This document shows, one piece after another, positions 17,620 through 25,430 of a stretch of DNA of 32,786 nt (position 1 is the first letter of the stretch; the number at the start of each line of letters is the position of its first letter). Position numbers and translations under genes: made by a program. Below the pieces are notes generated by a model. That model saw only the letters and a list, made by a program, of their open reading frames with translations. It ran no database searches and was not told the DNA's origin. Source of the stretch: Candidatus Tayloriibacteriota bacterium (GTDB taxonomy: Bacteria; Patescibacteriota; Minisyncoccia; Phycocordibacterales; PALSA-1337); assembly GCA_903893855.1 (NCBI GenBank), contig CAITNV010000021.1, positions 1 to 32,786 on the forward strand. The letters run 5' to 3'.

Positions 17620-18300
17620 TTAATCAATAATGAAAGTATTCTCTGTCCCGTAATATTCAGACCAATGTGCATTATAATGTGCGAACATTCTTTCGAGCCG
17701 ATCTTGAGCAAGCTCAACAACATCGAGTTTTTTCATAACATCGAGGAGGTCATGCTTCACGGCATCTAAAGACCCTTCATCTTGAGTCACTTTTTCAAAT
17801 TCTGCGAGATAGCCATAACCTGCATTCTTATCAATACACACCTGCATATCCCCGCTTTGATACTCTTCTCTTTCTCGAGACCATTTCGCTTGATAGGTAG
17901 CACCGGCATCGAGCAATGCTTTATCAAGCTCTGCTAATGTCATAGGAACAACTGACTCAAACTCGATTCTCTTCACTCCGTTTGAGCTTGAACCGTCTCC
18001 GACCGAAGCCTTTACAACAAGGATAACTTTCCCATCTGCGTCGCGTGTTCGTAGTGACATTTTCTGTCCATGACAGAGGACGTGTTCGAGTTCTTCTATT
18101 TTTTCTTTAGGAATAAATTCTTTTACTTTACTCTTTAAATCATCGAGACTATTCGGCAAATTAAAATAGTGGTTAAGCTGCTTACCCTTCCCGATTAATT
18201 TCGTATCAGGGAAATATTTCTTTAAATTATTCTTGAGTGTCTCTGCATTTTCCTTTGATCCAAGAAGGCTTTTTATTTCTATTTCGTAATTTTTTGCCAT
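17620..18300 (-). CDS. CYTH-domain protein (class IV adenylate cyclase/triphosphatase-like)
   Basis: 226 aa. The N-terminal EIEIK is the ExExK signature of CYTH proteins, which hydrolyse or cyclise triphosphates (thiamine triphosphate, tripolyphosphate, ATP) in a charged beta-tunnel. Further family-like segments: KMSLRTRDADGKVILVVKAS, KRIEFESVV, AKWSREREEYQSGDMQVCIDKNAGYGYLAEFEKV, all alternating Arg/Lys/Glu strands. The real substrate cannot be assigned. It is the first gene of the operon with dcd (12 nt), thyA and glyA, so a role in nucleotide triphosphate handling is conceivable, but this is guilt by association. The start ATG follows AT-rich sequence without Shine-Dalgarno. It is divergent from the DHFR gene across a 98-bp gap. 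Confidence 0.85.
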   Translation of the reverse strand: MAKNYEIEIKSLLGSKENAETLKNNLKKYFPDTKLIGKGKQLNHYFNLPNSLDDLKSKVKEFIPKEKIEELEHVLCHGQKMSLRTRDADGKVILVVKASVGDGSSSNGVKRIEFESVVPMTLAELDKALLDAGATYQAKWSREREEYQSGDMQVCIDKNAGYGYLAEFEKVTQDEGSLDAVKHDLLDVMKKLDVVELAQDRLERMFAHYNAHWSEYYGTENTFIID

Positions 18301-18343
18301 ATATTTTATTTAAAGCAGGGTTTTAATTAATTAATACATGAAG

Positions 18344-18349
18344 TATAAT
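18344..18349 (+). promoter_or_regulatory. Possible -10 box for the DHFR-like gene
   Basis: A perfect TATAAT lies in the 98-bp divergent region between the CYTH gene and the DHFR-like gene. It predicts a start near 18356 and a 5' UTR of about 43 nt. No clear -35. Other AT-rich -10 candidates exist closer to the ATG, so this assignment is weak. The CYTH operon promoter must lie in the same gap, but I could not choose a box. Confidence 0.3.
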
Positions 18350-18398
18350 CCTATTATTGGTATTATCATAGATGACAAAAAGCTAATTTTAATTTCCT

Positions 18399-18911
18399 AT
18401 GAAAGTCTTTATTATCGCAGCACTATCAGCAGACGGGTTCATAGCCAAAAATGCCGAACATGCGGCATTGTGGACAAGTATTGATGATAAAAAACACTTT
18501 GTAGAGCTCACTAAACGAGCTGGTGTTGTGGTTATAGGCTCTACAACCTTCAAAACCATGCCAAGACCGCTCGCTGACCGGCTCAATATTGTCTATTCTC
18601 GCAATGCTGAATCGATACGACCAGCCGATAATGTCGAGGTAACACAAAGCACTCCAGAAGAGCTCATAACAAGCCTCGAAGCCCGTGGATACAGCGAAGT
18701 GGCAATATGCGGAGGGTCACAGATATACACAGCCTTTATGAAATCAGGTTTAGTTACTAGCCTATATATAACCATTGAACCAATAGTATTCGGCCAAGGA
18801 ATTCACCTATTCAATGATATTATTGGCGGCGATAGTGGGCAAAAAATAAAACTAATAAAATCGCGCTCGACAGAAGCCGGCACGATATTTATTGAGTACG
18901 CTATAAACTAA
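18399..18911 (+). CDS. Dihydrofolate reductase / RibD C-terminal-like reductase
   Basis: 170 aa, the size of bacterial DHFR. The N-terminus MKVFIIAALSADGFIAKN fits the first strand and Met20-type region; WTSIDDKKHF carries the Trp and an acidic residue at the substrate-carboxylate position; VVVIGSTTFKTMPRPLADRLNIVYSR matches the NADPH-binding MGRxTxxS-PLPxRxNxVxS pattern; AICGGSQIYTAF matches the GGxxxY motif. DHFR regenerates tetrahydrofolate from the dihydrofolate made by ThyA, and the divergent position next to the dcd-thyA-glyA operon supports that role. RibD-C-type reductases share the fold, so folate specificity is inferred. It converges on rplK with only 4 nt between stops and no terminator. 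Confidence 0.85.
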   Translation: MKVFIIAALSADGFIAKNAEHAALWTSIDDKKHFVELTKRAGVVVIGSTTFKTMPRPLADRLNIVYSRNAESIRPADNVEVTQSTPEELITSLEARGYSEVAICGGSQIYTAFMKSGLVTSLYITIEPIVFGQGIHLFNDIIGGDSGQKIKLIKSRSTEAGTIFIEYAIN

Positions 18912-18915
18912 CGTA

Positions 18916-19338
18916 TTATTTAACATCAACCCCCATAGACCGTGCAGAACCTGCAATGATCTTCATTGCTGCTTCTACGTCATTTGCATTCAAATCCTTG
19001 AGCTTCTTCTCAGCAATCTCTCGAATCTGAGCCTTGGTAATAGTACCAACCTTCTTAGTGTTAGGCTTACCTGAACCCTTCTCTTGCTTGATAGCTTTAA
19101 GAATAAGTGATGTAGCTGGAGGAGTCTTAAGCACGAAATCATATGAACGATCTTCGTAGACTGAGATCTCGACAGGAACGATATCGCCCATCATTTCCTT
19201 GGTAGCATCGTTGAACTTTTTAACGAAATCTCCAATGTTAATACCAGCCTGACCAAGAGCAGGACCTACTGGAGGAGCTGGATTAGCCTTACCGCCGGCG
19301 ATCTGGAGCTTTAATTTCTTTGTGATTTTTTTAGCCAT
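18916..19338 (-). CDS. rplK: 50S ribosomal protein L11
   Basis: 140 aa, standard length. The N-terminal [26 protein letters not shown] is the L11 signature that contacts the GTPase-associated centre of 23S rRNA; the C-terminal [20 protein letters not shown] and [14 protein letters not shown] complete the RNA-binding domain. It lies 27 nt after nusG, in the conserved secE-nusG-rplK order. The usual next gene rplA (L1) is absent: a convergent DHFR-like gene follows at once. Confidence 0.97.
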   Translation of the reverse strand: MAKKITKKLKLQIAGGKANPAPPVGPALGQAGINIGDFVKKFNDATKEMMGDIVPVEISVYEDRSYDFVLKTPPATSLILKAIKQEKGSGKPNTKKVGTITKAQIREIAEKKLKDLNANDVEAAMKIIAGSARSMGVDVK

Positions 19339-19365
19339 AATTTTGTAGATTATCTGAAATGTACC

Positions 19366-19911
19366 TTATAATTTCTTAACTTGCAAGAAGTCGAGCTCGA
19401 CAGGTGTCTCACGACCGAACATTGACACAAGTACCTTTATCTTGCCTCGATTGTCGTCGACTTCGCTTACTTTACCTTCAAGATCCTTGAAAGGTCCGTC
19501 GGTAATCTTGATAATATCATCGATTGAGAGGTCAATCGTGTGCTTCACTTCCCCAGCATTCATTCGGCCGAAGAGTTCATCAACTTCCTTCTTATTAAGA
19601 GGAACTGGAAAGACTCCGGAACCAACGAAACCAGTAACTCGAGGAGTATTTCGAACAACATACCATGAATCATCGGTCACAATCATATCAACGAGAATAT
19701 ACCCTGGGTAAATCTTCTCTTCTTCTTCAACGCGCTTGCCGGCCTTGATCTTGATCTTCTTCTCCGTTGGAACAAGCACCGCAAAAATACGATCCTCCAT
19801 ACCGAGAGATTCAATACGCTGCTTTAGATTTCGAGCAACAGCATTCTCATATCCCGCATAGGTGTGGATGGCATACCAATTACGTTCGCCGCCAATTTGT
19901 TGTTTTCCCAT
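19366..19911 (-). CDS. nusG: Transcription termination/antitermination protein NusG
   Basis: 181 aa, standard. NGN domain (about 10-115) with NWYAIHTYAGYENAVARNLKQR, the EKIYPGYILVDM strand and the RNTPRVTGFVG motif; C-terminal KOW domain with ITDGPFKDLEGKVSEVD and VSMFGRETPVELDFLQV. It binds RNA polymerase to control elongation and couples to ribosomal protein S10 or Rho through the KOW domain. It follows secE by 42 nt and precedes rplK by 27 nt, the universal bacterial order. No Shine-Dalgarno motif at the ATG. Confidence 0.97.
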   Translation of the reverse strand: MGKQQIGGERNWYAIHTYAGYENAVARNLKQRIESLGMEDRIFAVLVPTEKKIKIKAGKRVEEEEKIYPGYILVDMIVTDDSWYVVRNTPRVTGFVGSGVFPVPLNKKEVDELFGRMNAGEVKHTIDLSIDDIIKITDGPFKDLEGKVSEVDDNRGKIKVLVSMFGRETPVELDFLQVKKL

Positions 19912-19953
19912 GGTTTTTATTTATTCTGTTAATAATAATGTGCGCGTAGCGAA

Positions 19954-20130
19954 CTAAAAGAGCAATGTGAGCAAACGAGAGAAAACATAATCACAAATGC
20001 CCAAAAATGCCGCTGTTCCCACAGACACAGCCACTACAAGAAGCGTGTAGTTAATAGCCTGTGAGCGTGTTGGCCATGTGACATGTGCCATTTCAGCCCG
20101 TGTTTCCTTGATATATTCTGTAATATTCAT
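19954..20130 (-). CDS. secE: Preprotein translocase subunit SecE
   Basis: Absent from the ORF track because it is only 58 aa. Minus-strand ATG at 20128-20130, TAG stop at 19954-19956. The product begins MNITEYIKETRAEMAHVTWP, the SecE signature: an amphipathic helix ending in the conserved V-x-W-P, followed by TRSQAINYTLLVVAV and a single transmembrane helix to the end (about 28-58). SecE clamps SecY in the general secretion channel. Length and single-helix form are those of minimal bacterial SecE. Position immediately before nusG confirms it. It is first gene of secE-nusG-rplK, downstream of a terminator and a nested inverted repeat. Confidence 0.95.
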   Translation of the reverse strand: MNITEYIKETRAEMAHVTWPTRSQAINYTLLVVAVSVGTAAFLGICDYVFSRLLTLLF

Positions 20131-20139
20131 ATATGTATT

Positions 20140-20172
20140 GAATCGAAATCTTCGTAAACGAACCTCCGATTC
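20140..20172 (-). repeat. Nested inverted repeat upstream of secE
   Basis: Outer arms GAATCG / CGATTC (6 bp) enclose inner arms TTCGT / ACGAA (5 bp, 2-nt loop) with a 4/5-nt asymmetric interior loop. It sits between the upstream terminator and secE, 9 nt before its ATG. It could be an mRNA hairpin in the secE leader or a protein operator; I cannot tell which. Confidence 0.5.
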
Positions 20173-20177
20173 TTATT

Positions 20178-20224
20178 AAAAAACCCCTCTGGGGGCAATA
20201 CCAGAATAGTATCTTATGAGGGGC
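20178..20224 (-). terminator. Intrinsic terminator after the SIMPL gene
   Basis: In minus-strand sense CCCCTC pairs with GAGGGG across a 28-nt loop and is followed by TTTTTT. A shorter alternative, CCCC-AGA-GGGG, ends at the same T-tract. It closes the methyltransferase-folD-SIMPL run and insulates secE-nusG-rplK. Confidence 0.7.
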
Positions 20225-20246
20225 TTAAAGTCAAATGTGGGTATAA

Positions 20247-21053
20247 CTAGCGTATTTCGTAGGTAACAGACACAGTATCAGTGATATTCTTCTGACCTTG
20301 AGCGATGACCGGTGCAGCAGCTACAGAATCAACAGACTTAGCTTCAGCGGCATAATACATAGGCTGTACAGCCCCATAGTTATTCTCTGAGAAATTAACC
20401 ACTCGAACAAGATGAACGCCGAGTTCTGCGGCGAGCATATTGGCATTATCCTGTGCATCGGCAATCGCCTTTGATCGCGCGGCGTCCTTAACAACTGCCA
20501 CTTTATCAACAGAGAACTGAAGATTATCAACGTTCTTTACACCAAGAGAACCGACAGTCTGGAAGAGTGTCCCCGCTTTGGTAATGTCTCTAACTTTAAT
20601 CTGTACAGTCTCATCGACATTGTAGCCATTGAGGATTGATTTACCTGTTGGACAAACATTAGTGCTCACGCCGTTTGAAGTAGTGTAGACACAAGGAGGA
20701 GTCTGGTACTCATAGTTGGGGCTAATATTGTATGAGAGAGTCTGAATATCCTTCTCAGCTACTCCCGCACTCTTCATAGCATCAATAGCGGCATTAGCCT
20801 TGGCTGATGCGGCATTCTGTGCTGCAGTTACGGTACTCGCATTCTCGCGAACACCAAAGGTAAATGTAGCTGTATCAGGCACTACAACAATACTACCTGT
20901 ACCATTGACCGTAATTGTATTGGTCGCTGCAGGCAGACTCGATGGCACGAAGAGTGCTTTGATCTGATTGAGAGACACTACAAGTAACATGAGAGTTAGT
21001 GAAAGCCCACAAACAACTGCGATTTTCCAAACATTGTTTTTTGTATGTTCCAT
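20247..21053 (-). CDS. SIMPL-domain (DUF541) exported protein
   Basis: 268 aa. One N-terminal membrane segment (IAVVCGLSLTLMLLVVSL, about 11-28), then a SIMPL-type domain: ITVNGTGSIVVVPDTATFTFGV is the typical first strand (G-x-G-x-v-x-x-x-PD-x-A), followed by AQNAASAKANAAIDAMKSAGVAEKDIQTLSYNISPNYEY, VDETVQIKVRD and a helix AARSKAIADAQDNANMLAAELG. These proteins are anchored or periplasmic; their molecular role is poorly defined. Here an insert after NYEYQTPP holds two Cys (about 131 and 143) that could pair, in line with the disulfide system elsewhere in the window. It follows folD after a 62-nt AT-rich gap and is closed by the terminator. Confidence 0.88.
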   Translation of the reverse strand: MEHTKNNVWKIAVVCGLSLTLMLLVVSLNQIKALFVPSSLPAATNTITVNGTGSIVVVPDTATFTFGVRENASTVTAAQNAASAKANAAIDAMKSAGVAEKDIQTLSYNISPNYEYQTPPCVYTTSNGVSTNVCPTGKSILNGYNVDETVQIKVRDITKAGTLFQTVGSLGVKNVDNLQFSVDKVAVVKDAARSKAIADAQDNANMLAAELGVHLVRVVNFSENNYGAVQPMYYAAEAKSVDSVAAAPVIAQGQKNITDTVSVTYEIR

Positions 21054-21115
21054 AAATGTAAATGTAAAGATTAAATTAAACCAATAAATTAAAATAATAA
21101 ATTACTAAAGTCCCC

Positions 21116-21988
21116 TTATTCTACCATGTCCGCCTTCCCTAGAACTGCATCAATAAGATTTTCAAACAGAGCAAGTACGGTCATCTGTCCGACACCCCCA
21201 GGCACCGGCGTTATAGCCTCAACAATACCTTTAACTGAATCAAAATCTACATCTCCGACAAGCTTACCTTCGACACTTGTGATACCGACATCTATTACTA
21301 TTTGCCCTTTTCGCACATATGATGCATCGATATGGTTGGGCTTACCTATAGCTACAATTAAAATGTCAGCTTCTTTCGTGTATTTAGCCGTATCAAGTGT
21401 CTTACTGTGACAGACCGTCACGGTGGCATTCTCACCTAAGCACATTGCGGCCATCGGCTTCCCTACGAGAGATGAACGACCCATCATGACTACATGCTTA
21501 CCGGCGAGTGGAATATTATAAAACTGTAAAAGCTCTCGCACACCACGTATAGTAGCGGGAAGTATCGCATCTTCACGGGCTTCAAGCCATTTACTCACAT
21601 TCACAGCACCGAGACCATCAACGTCCTTTTTTGGAGCGATAGCGGCGAGAACTGCGTCCTTATTGATAGAGACCGGAAGTGGAAGCTGCACGATAATACC
21701 CTGAACTCCAACATCATTATTGGCAGTCTCGATCACGCGAAGTAGTTCATCTTGCGTCACATCATCACCAAACTGTAAATGCTTCTCATCAACACCGATC
21801 TCCGCTGCGAACTTCTTCTTGGCACGAATGTAATAGTTGGAATCGTCTCTATTCCCCACCTGAATAATAACCAATCGAGGCCGTTTAGAATTGTCCGAAC
21901 CAGAATATCGAGATACGCGCTCAATAAGCGCCTTTTTTAATTCTGCGCGCGCAATTCTGCCGTCGAGTATTTGTGGAATGTGTGACAT
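21116..21988 (-). CDS. folD: Bifunctional methylene-THF dehydrogenase/cyclohydrolase FolD
   Basis: 290 aa, standard length. It interconverts 5,10-methylene-, methenyl- and 10-formyl-THF with NADP. Visible: YIRAKKKFAAEIG with the catalytic Lys, GVQGIIVQLPLP, PKKDVDGLGAVN, the cofactor motif MGRSSLVGKPMA, and TPVPGGVGQMT near the C-terminus. The common PCTPxG segment reads PATIRGV, a mild change. It complements GlyA, ThyA and DHFR to make a nearly full one-carbon folate cycle in one window. It lies 21 nt after the RlmI-like methyltransferase and is probably co-transcribed with it. Confidence 0.95.
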   Translation of the reverse strand: MSHIPQILDGRIARAELKKALIERVSRYSGSDNSKRPRLVIIQVGNRDDSNYYIRAKKKFAAEIGVDEKHLQFGDDVTQDELLRVIETANNDVGVQGIIVQLPLPVSINKDAVLAAIAPKKDVDGLGAVNVSKWLEAREDAILPATIRGVRELLQFYNIPLAGKHVVMMGRSSLVGKPMAAMCLGENATVTVCHSKTLDTAKYTKEADILIVAIGKPNHIDASYVRKGQIVIDVGITSVEGKLVGDVDFDSVKGIVEAITPVPGGVGQMTVLALFENLIDAVLGKADMVE

Positions 21989-22009
21989 GAAATATATAAA
22001 TTATTTAAA

Positions 22010-22897
22010 TTATTGAGCTGTCCAACGTGCGAAAATTCCGGCTGGTAATAGACGCTGTGGACCAAGCGCGCTTATGCTTTCCTCTATAGCAAGCTCACCC
22101 ATTTCGATAGTGCCGCCGAGTCGTCCTTCGAGTTCAAGCAAATTATTCTGATACGCAATAGAAGAATACCCTGCTGAATATCCATTAATAAGAAAGAAAA
22201 GTGGCTGTGGCTTCAAAAGCTTCATACAGTCACGCACAAGTGGCAGGAAGTGCTCTTCTATTTTCCATAATTCTTTGTCCACTCCATGCCCGAAAGCTGG
22301 AGGATCCATGATGATGCCATCGTAGGTGCGACCGCGCTTAATCTCACGAGAGACGAAAGCACGCGCATCATCAAGGATCCAGCGCACAGGCTTGTCAGCA
22401 AGCCCTGAAAGCTCTGCATTCTTCCGAGCCCATGTAATGGCGGATTTCGAACTATCAACATGAACGACATTTGCTCCAGCAGTAGCGCAAGCAAGGCTCG
22501 CTCCACCGGTATAGCCGAAGAGGTTCAACACTTCGATGGTATTCTTCGGAGCCGGCGCTTTCGCAACAATATCCTGTAGCCACTGCCAGTTCGGACTCTG
22601 TTCTGGAAAAAGTCCGACATGTTTGAAAGCTGTAGGTTGAATAAGGAAAGTGAGCCCGCCAAGTGTGATCGGCCAATTCTTCTCTCCACCTTTCATCACC
22701 CATTTACCTTCATCTGCAGTGCGTGTGAAGTGTCCACTCGCCTTCTTCCACTCACTTTCGGGAAGTCTCTTCGACCATAGAGCCTGTGGATCGGGACGCG
22801 ACAAAACTACTTGGCCGAATCGCTCGAGCTTCTCCCCTTCACCTGAATCGAGAAGTTCATAGTCTTTTGATGTCTTTGTAGTGGCGATGGTAATCAT
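22010..22897 (-). CDS. Class I SAM-dependent methyltransferase, RlmI/RlmK-like
   Basis: 295 aa. SAM-binding Rossmann motifs: LNLFGYTGGASLACATAGA (motif I, about 125), VHVDSSKSAITWARKNAELSGL (motif II), and catalytic-region DGIIMDPPAFGHG (motif IV, DPPAF). This set and the preceding FKHVGLFPEQSPNWQW are characteristic of the RlmI/RlmK/YccW group that methylates 23S rRNA. The N-terminal PUA domain of full-length RlmI is absent, so target specificity is uncertain. The N-terminal half (about 1-100) is a short beta-rich segment (YELLDSGEGEKLERFG) seen in such PUA-less homologues. It is the first gene of the run with folD, with an extended -10 box just upstream. Confidence 0.85.
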   Translation of the reverse strand: MITIATTKTSKDYELLDSGEGEKLERFGQVVLSRPDPQALWSKRLPESEWKKASGHFTRTADEGKWVMKGGEKNWPITLGGLTFLIQPTAFKHVGLFPEQSPNWQWLQDIVAKAPAPKNTIEVLNLFGYTGGASLACATAGANVVHVDSSKSAITWARKNAELSGLADKPVRWILDDARAFVSREIKRGRTYDGIIMDPPAFGHGVDKELWKIEEHFLPLVRDCMKLLKPQPLFFLINGYSAGYSSIAYQNNLLELEGRLGGTIEMGELAIEESISALGPQRLLPAGIFARWTAQ

Positions 22898-22904
22898 TAT
22901 TTCT

Positions 22905-22913
22905 ATAGTATCA
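22905..22913 (-). promoter_or_regulatory. Promoter of the RlmI-like methyltransferase, extended -10
   Basis: Minus-strand TGA-TACTAT lies 7 nt before the ATG at 22897; an overlapping alternative TGT-GATACT lies 9 nt before. Either gives a 5' UTR of 0-3 nt, another leaderless or near-leaderless arrangement. Confidence 0.5.
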
Positions 22914-22939
22914 CAGAATCCTCATTATGCCCTATATAG

Positions 22940-22968
22940 TTGCCTCTAGTCAATTTTTAAGCTACCAT
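22940..22968 (+). promoter_or_regulatory. Putative glycosyltransferase promoter overlapping the track's start codon
   Basis: TTGCCT, 17-nt spacer, TACCAT. The -10 box runs into the ATG at 22967, so transcription would start near 22975 and the real start codon would be Met6 (22982) or Met8 (22988). Confidence 0.4.
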
Positions 22969-24247
22969 GTATATCCTAGATATGCCTATGGATTTTACTA
23001 CGATAATGCTTGATATAAGCCTTTTTTTGAGCCTTTATTTCCAAATCTTTCTTTTGGTGTCTTTTTTCGAAGCAGAAGAAAATGAAGAAAAGCTCATTCT
23101 TCCAGCAATCCTTCCAACGGTGACGATCATTGTGCCCTGCTTTAATGAAGCCAAAACTGTTGAGAAAACGATCCTTTCTCTCATGGGTCTCAATTATCCA
23201 ATGGACAAACTCAACATCCTTGTAGTTGATGATGGTAGCGTGGATGAAACATATGCGAATGCACAGCTCGCTGCAAAGCGCTTCCCGAATGTTCGCGTCG
23301 TCACACAAAAAAACGGTGGCAAATACACCGCGCTCAATCTCGGTATTCGTGAATGTACCACTGACATTGTTGGTTGTCTTGATGCTGACTCTATGGTTCA
23401 TCCAGATGCACTTATTAAAATGATTCCGTACTTTAACGATCTCCAAACCATGGCCGTAACTCCAGCAATGCGAGTGCATCAATCAAAAACTTTTCTCCAA
23501 CAGATCCAACGCGCAGAATACAATGTTGGCGTCTTCACCAAAAGAGTCTTTGGTTACCTCGATGCAATCAATGTAACACCGGGGCCTTTCTCAATATTCC
23601 GCCGCACGGTTTTCGATATTATCGGACCATTCCACCACGCTCACAATACTGAAGACATGGAAATTGCTTTTCGAATACAATCGCACGGGTTCCGCATTGC
23701 TAACTGTTACGATGCTCTTGTTTACACCATCACACCTCCGACATTTAAAAAACTCTATCGTCAGCGCACACGTTGGTCATATGGCTTTCTCAAAAATCTC
23801 ATTGATTATAAACACATTATTCTCAATAAAAAATACGGTAATATGGGTATGCTTACGCTTCCCTTTGCAATCGTGGGTATTGTTTTCGTCTTTTATTTCG
23901 CTGGAAGTTTTATATATCAAACGTTACGAGCGCTAGGTAATGACATAGAACGGATGTTGCTCGTCGGAGTACGTGTACCAGAAATATTTACTCACAGTAT
24001 ATGGGCGACAGTACGCGGCACACTCAATGAAATGTATTATCGCTTCGATATGACGAGCGTCCTTGCTCTTATGCTCTTCGCGACAAGTGTATACATCATC
24101 TTTAAAAGCAAAAAAATGTCTGAAGGAAATATGAAACCGTCACGTGACATATTCTATTTTATATGCTTTTATAGTCTCATTGCCCCACTATGGCTTGGTA
24201 AAGCAGTATATAATGTACTTTTATCAAAGAAAACTCCGTGGAGATAA
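22967..24247 (+). CDS. Membrane GT2 processive-type glycosyltransferase
   Basis: 426 aa. N-terminal membrane helix (about 10-35), then a GT-A domain: TIIVPCFNEAKTVEKTILSL, VVDDGSVDET (DDGS binds the UDP-sugar), LDADSMVHPDAL (DxD), NTEDMEIAFR (catalytic ED) and RQRTRWSYG (the Q/RxxRW motif of processive enzymes such as PgaC and cellulose synthase). C-terminal helices at about 300-325, 365-385 and 395-415 would form a translocation pore. Likely a poly-N-acetylglucosamine or other surface polysaccharide synthase; sugar unknown. The D, DxD, ED and QxxRW set is complete. Start uncertain: Met6 or Met8 fit the promoter better. The next gene follows after 15 nt. Confidence 0.9.
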   Translation: MYILDMPMDFTTIMLDISLFLSLYFQIFLLVSFFEAEENEEKLILPAILPTVTIIVPCFNEAKTVEKTILSLMGLNYPMDKLNILVVDDGSVDETYANAQLAAKRFPNVRVVTQKNGGKYTALNLGIRECTTDIVGCLDADSMVHPDALIKMIPYFNDLQTMAVTPAMRVHQSKTFLQQIQRAEYNVGVFTKRVFGYLDAINVTPGPFSIFRRTVFDIIGPFHHAHNTEDMEIAFRIQSHGFRIANCYDALVYTITPPTFKKLYRQRTRWSYGFLKNLIDYKHIILNKKYGNMGMLTLPFAIVGIVFVFYFAGSFIYQTLRALGNDIERMLLVGVRVPEIFTHSIWATVRGTLNEMYYRFDMTSVLALMLFATSVYIIFKSKKMSEGNMKPSRDIFYFICFYSLIAPLWLGKAVYNVLLSKKTPWR

Positions 24248-24262
24248 AATGCGCAAAAACAT

Positions 24263-25024
24263 ATGAAAACATACGATAAACGAAAATACATTTTTGTCCT
24301 CTTGCTGACCATCGGCATTTTTATTGTTGCTTTTTCTCTAAGCAACTACATTAATAATCGTAAAATTGCAGACATCAAAAGCACCGAGGATAGTATATCA
24401 ATCGATATCCTCTCTTCAGAAACACAGTTCGAAATCCTCCAACAATCATCATGTTCTATCGTAAGTGGCTCGATTCTCTCAGATCAACTTTCCAACCTCG
24501 CAACATCAATTGAGACAGCCGAAGCTGCGCACGGTATCGACAGTGACAGCGTTAAAACACTAAAAAAATACTATTCCCTTCTCGAAATCAAAGACTATCT
24601 TTTAATTCAAGAGATTTATCGCCAGTGTGATGCGCGCCCGATATCAATCCTCTATTTTTATTCAAATAGCAAAAACTGTACCGAGTGCACCAATGAAGGC
24701 TATGTCCTTACTGCACTTAAAGAAGAATATCCAGATCTACGAATTTATTCTTTCGACTATGATCTTGGTCTTAATGCGGTATCAACACTTACAACACTGT
24801 ACAAAATCGGCCCGAAACTCCCTGCTATTGTCGTAAATAACCAGACATATACCGGATTCCAAAGCCTCGATACACTGCGTAATATTATTCCCGATATTTC
24901 TGTTGCAGCAGCCACATCGAGTACGAAAAGCGCTACCAATAATTCGAGCACTACGAGTTCAAAGAAAACTAACTCTTCAAATCTCGAGGTAAACGGTATT
25001 TCACCACAACAAAAACAGAAATAA
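24263..25024 (+). CDS. Membrane-anchored thioredoxin-like protein with CTEC motif
   Basis: 253 aa. N-terminal membrane anchor (YIFVLLLTIGIFIVAFSLSNYI, about 9-30), a helical stretch with two extra Cys (about 64 and 122), then a thioredoxin-like domain: ISILYFYSNSKNCTECTNEGYVL holds a C-x-x-C site (CTEC, about 138-141), and GPKLPAIVVN provides the Pro expected next to the active site (cis-Pro loop). The tail is Ser/Thr/Asn/Lys-rich. It would act outside the cytoplasmic membrane in disulfide exchange, but the low similarity leaves oxidant, reductant or isomerase open. Its 3' end overlaps the convergent VKOR gene by 56 bp. It follows the glycosyltransferase by 15 nt. Confidence 0.75.
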   Translation: MKTYDKRKYIFVLLLTIGIFIVAFSLSNYINNRKIADIKSTEDSISIDILSSETQFEILQQSSCSIVSGSILSDQLSNLATSIETAEAAHGIDSDSVKTLKKYYSLLEIKDYLLIQEIYRQCDARPISILYFYSNSKNCTECTNEGYVLTALKEEYPDLRIYSFDYDLGLNAVSTLTTLYKIGPKLPAIVVNNQTYTGFQSLDTLRNIIPDISVAAATSSTKSATNNSSTTSSKKTNSSNLEVNGISPQQKQK

Positions 25025-25430
25025 TAAATAAGAGCGTCGACGTCACAGCCGATACGAGACAATACTGACAGAAAGCGTGTAGAACAAACGCCTGAATACA
25101 AAAGAAATATATCGACATACCCATACCGATCACGGTCGTTGCGAGAACGAGTGTTAATGACTTTTGTTTTGTTACAACATGATGAGACTCAATGTATACG
25201 CCAAGACAGATGAGAATAAAGAGATAATACAAAGCTCCATAGAGAGCCGTCGGAATACCGAACATAACTGAATACGCGCTCGTGAGAACAACTTCACAAC
25301 TTCCAACAAAACACGGTGGAGTGCCATTCTGGAAATGATTGATCGTCAGATACGTTGCATCAACAAAACCAATTGCAGCTATCGCAATTAGAGTATTAAT
25401 GACTAATTTTGGAATGTGTTTGAATAGCAT
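24969..25430 (-). CDS. Vitamin K epoxide reductase (VKOR) family protein
   Basis: 153 aa, four- or five-helix membrane protein. It reoxidises DsbA-type thioredoxins and passes electrons to quinone. Visible: loop Cys pair in CFVGSCEVV (about 40-45), SVMFGIPTALYGALYY with the conserved family-type region, and the quinone-proximal CxxC in FCQYCLVSA (about 120-123). No fused thioredoxin domain is present, unlike many bacterial VKORs; the partner is the adjacent DsbA-like protein, whose stop overlaps the VKOR start by 1 nt (TAATG). The C-terminal 56 bp overlap the thioredoxin-like gene on the other strand. Confidence 0.9.
   Translation of the reverse strand: MLFKHIPKLVINTLIAIAAIGFVDATYLTINHFQNGTPPCFVGSCEVVLTSAYSVMFGIPTALYGALYYLFILICLGVYIESHHVVTKQKSLTLVLATTVIGMGMSIYFFCIQAFVLHAFCQYCLVSAVTSTLLFIISVFVVVKYRLPRDLKS

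Noticed and set aside
19912-20246. Possible non-coding gap or tRNA gene between nusG and the SIMPL gene
   Set aside because: The gap holds secE (58 aa), a nested inverted repeat and a terminator; no cloverleaf or CCA-like end was seen.
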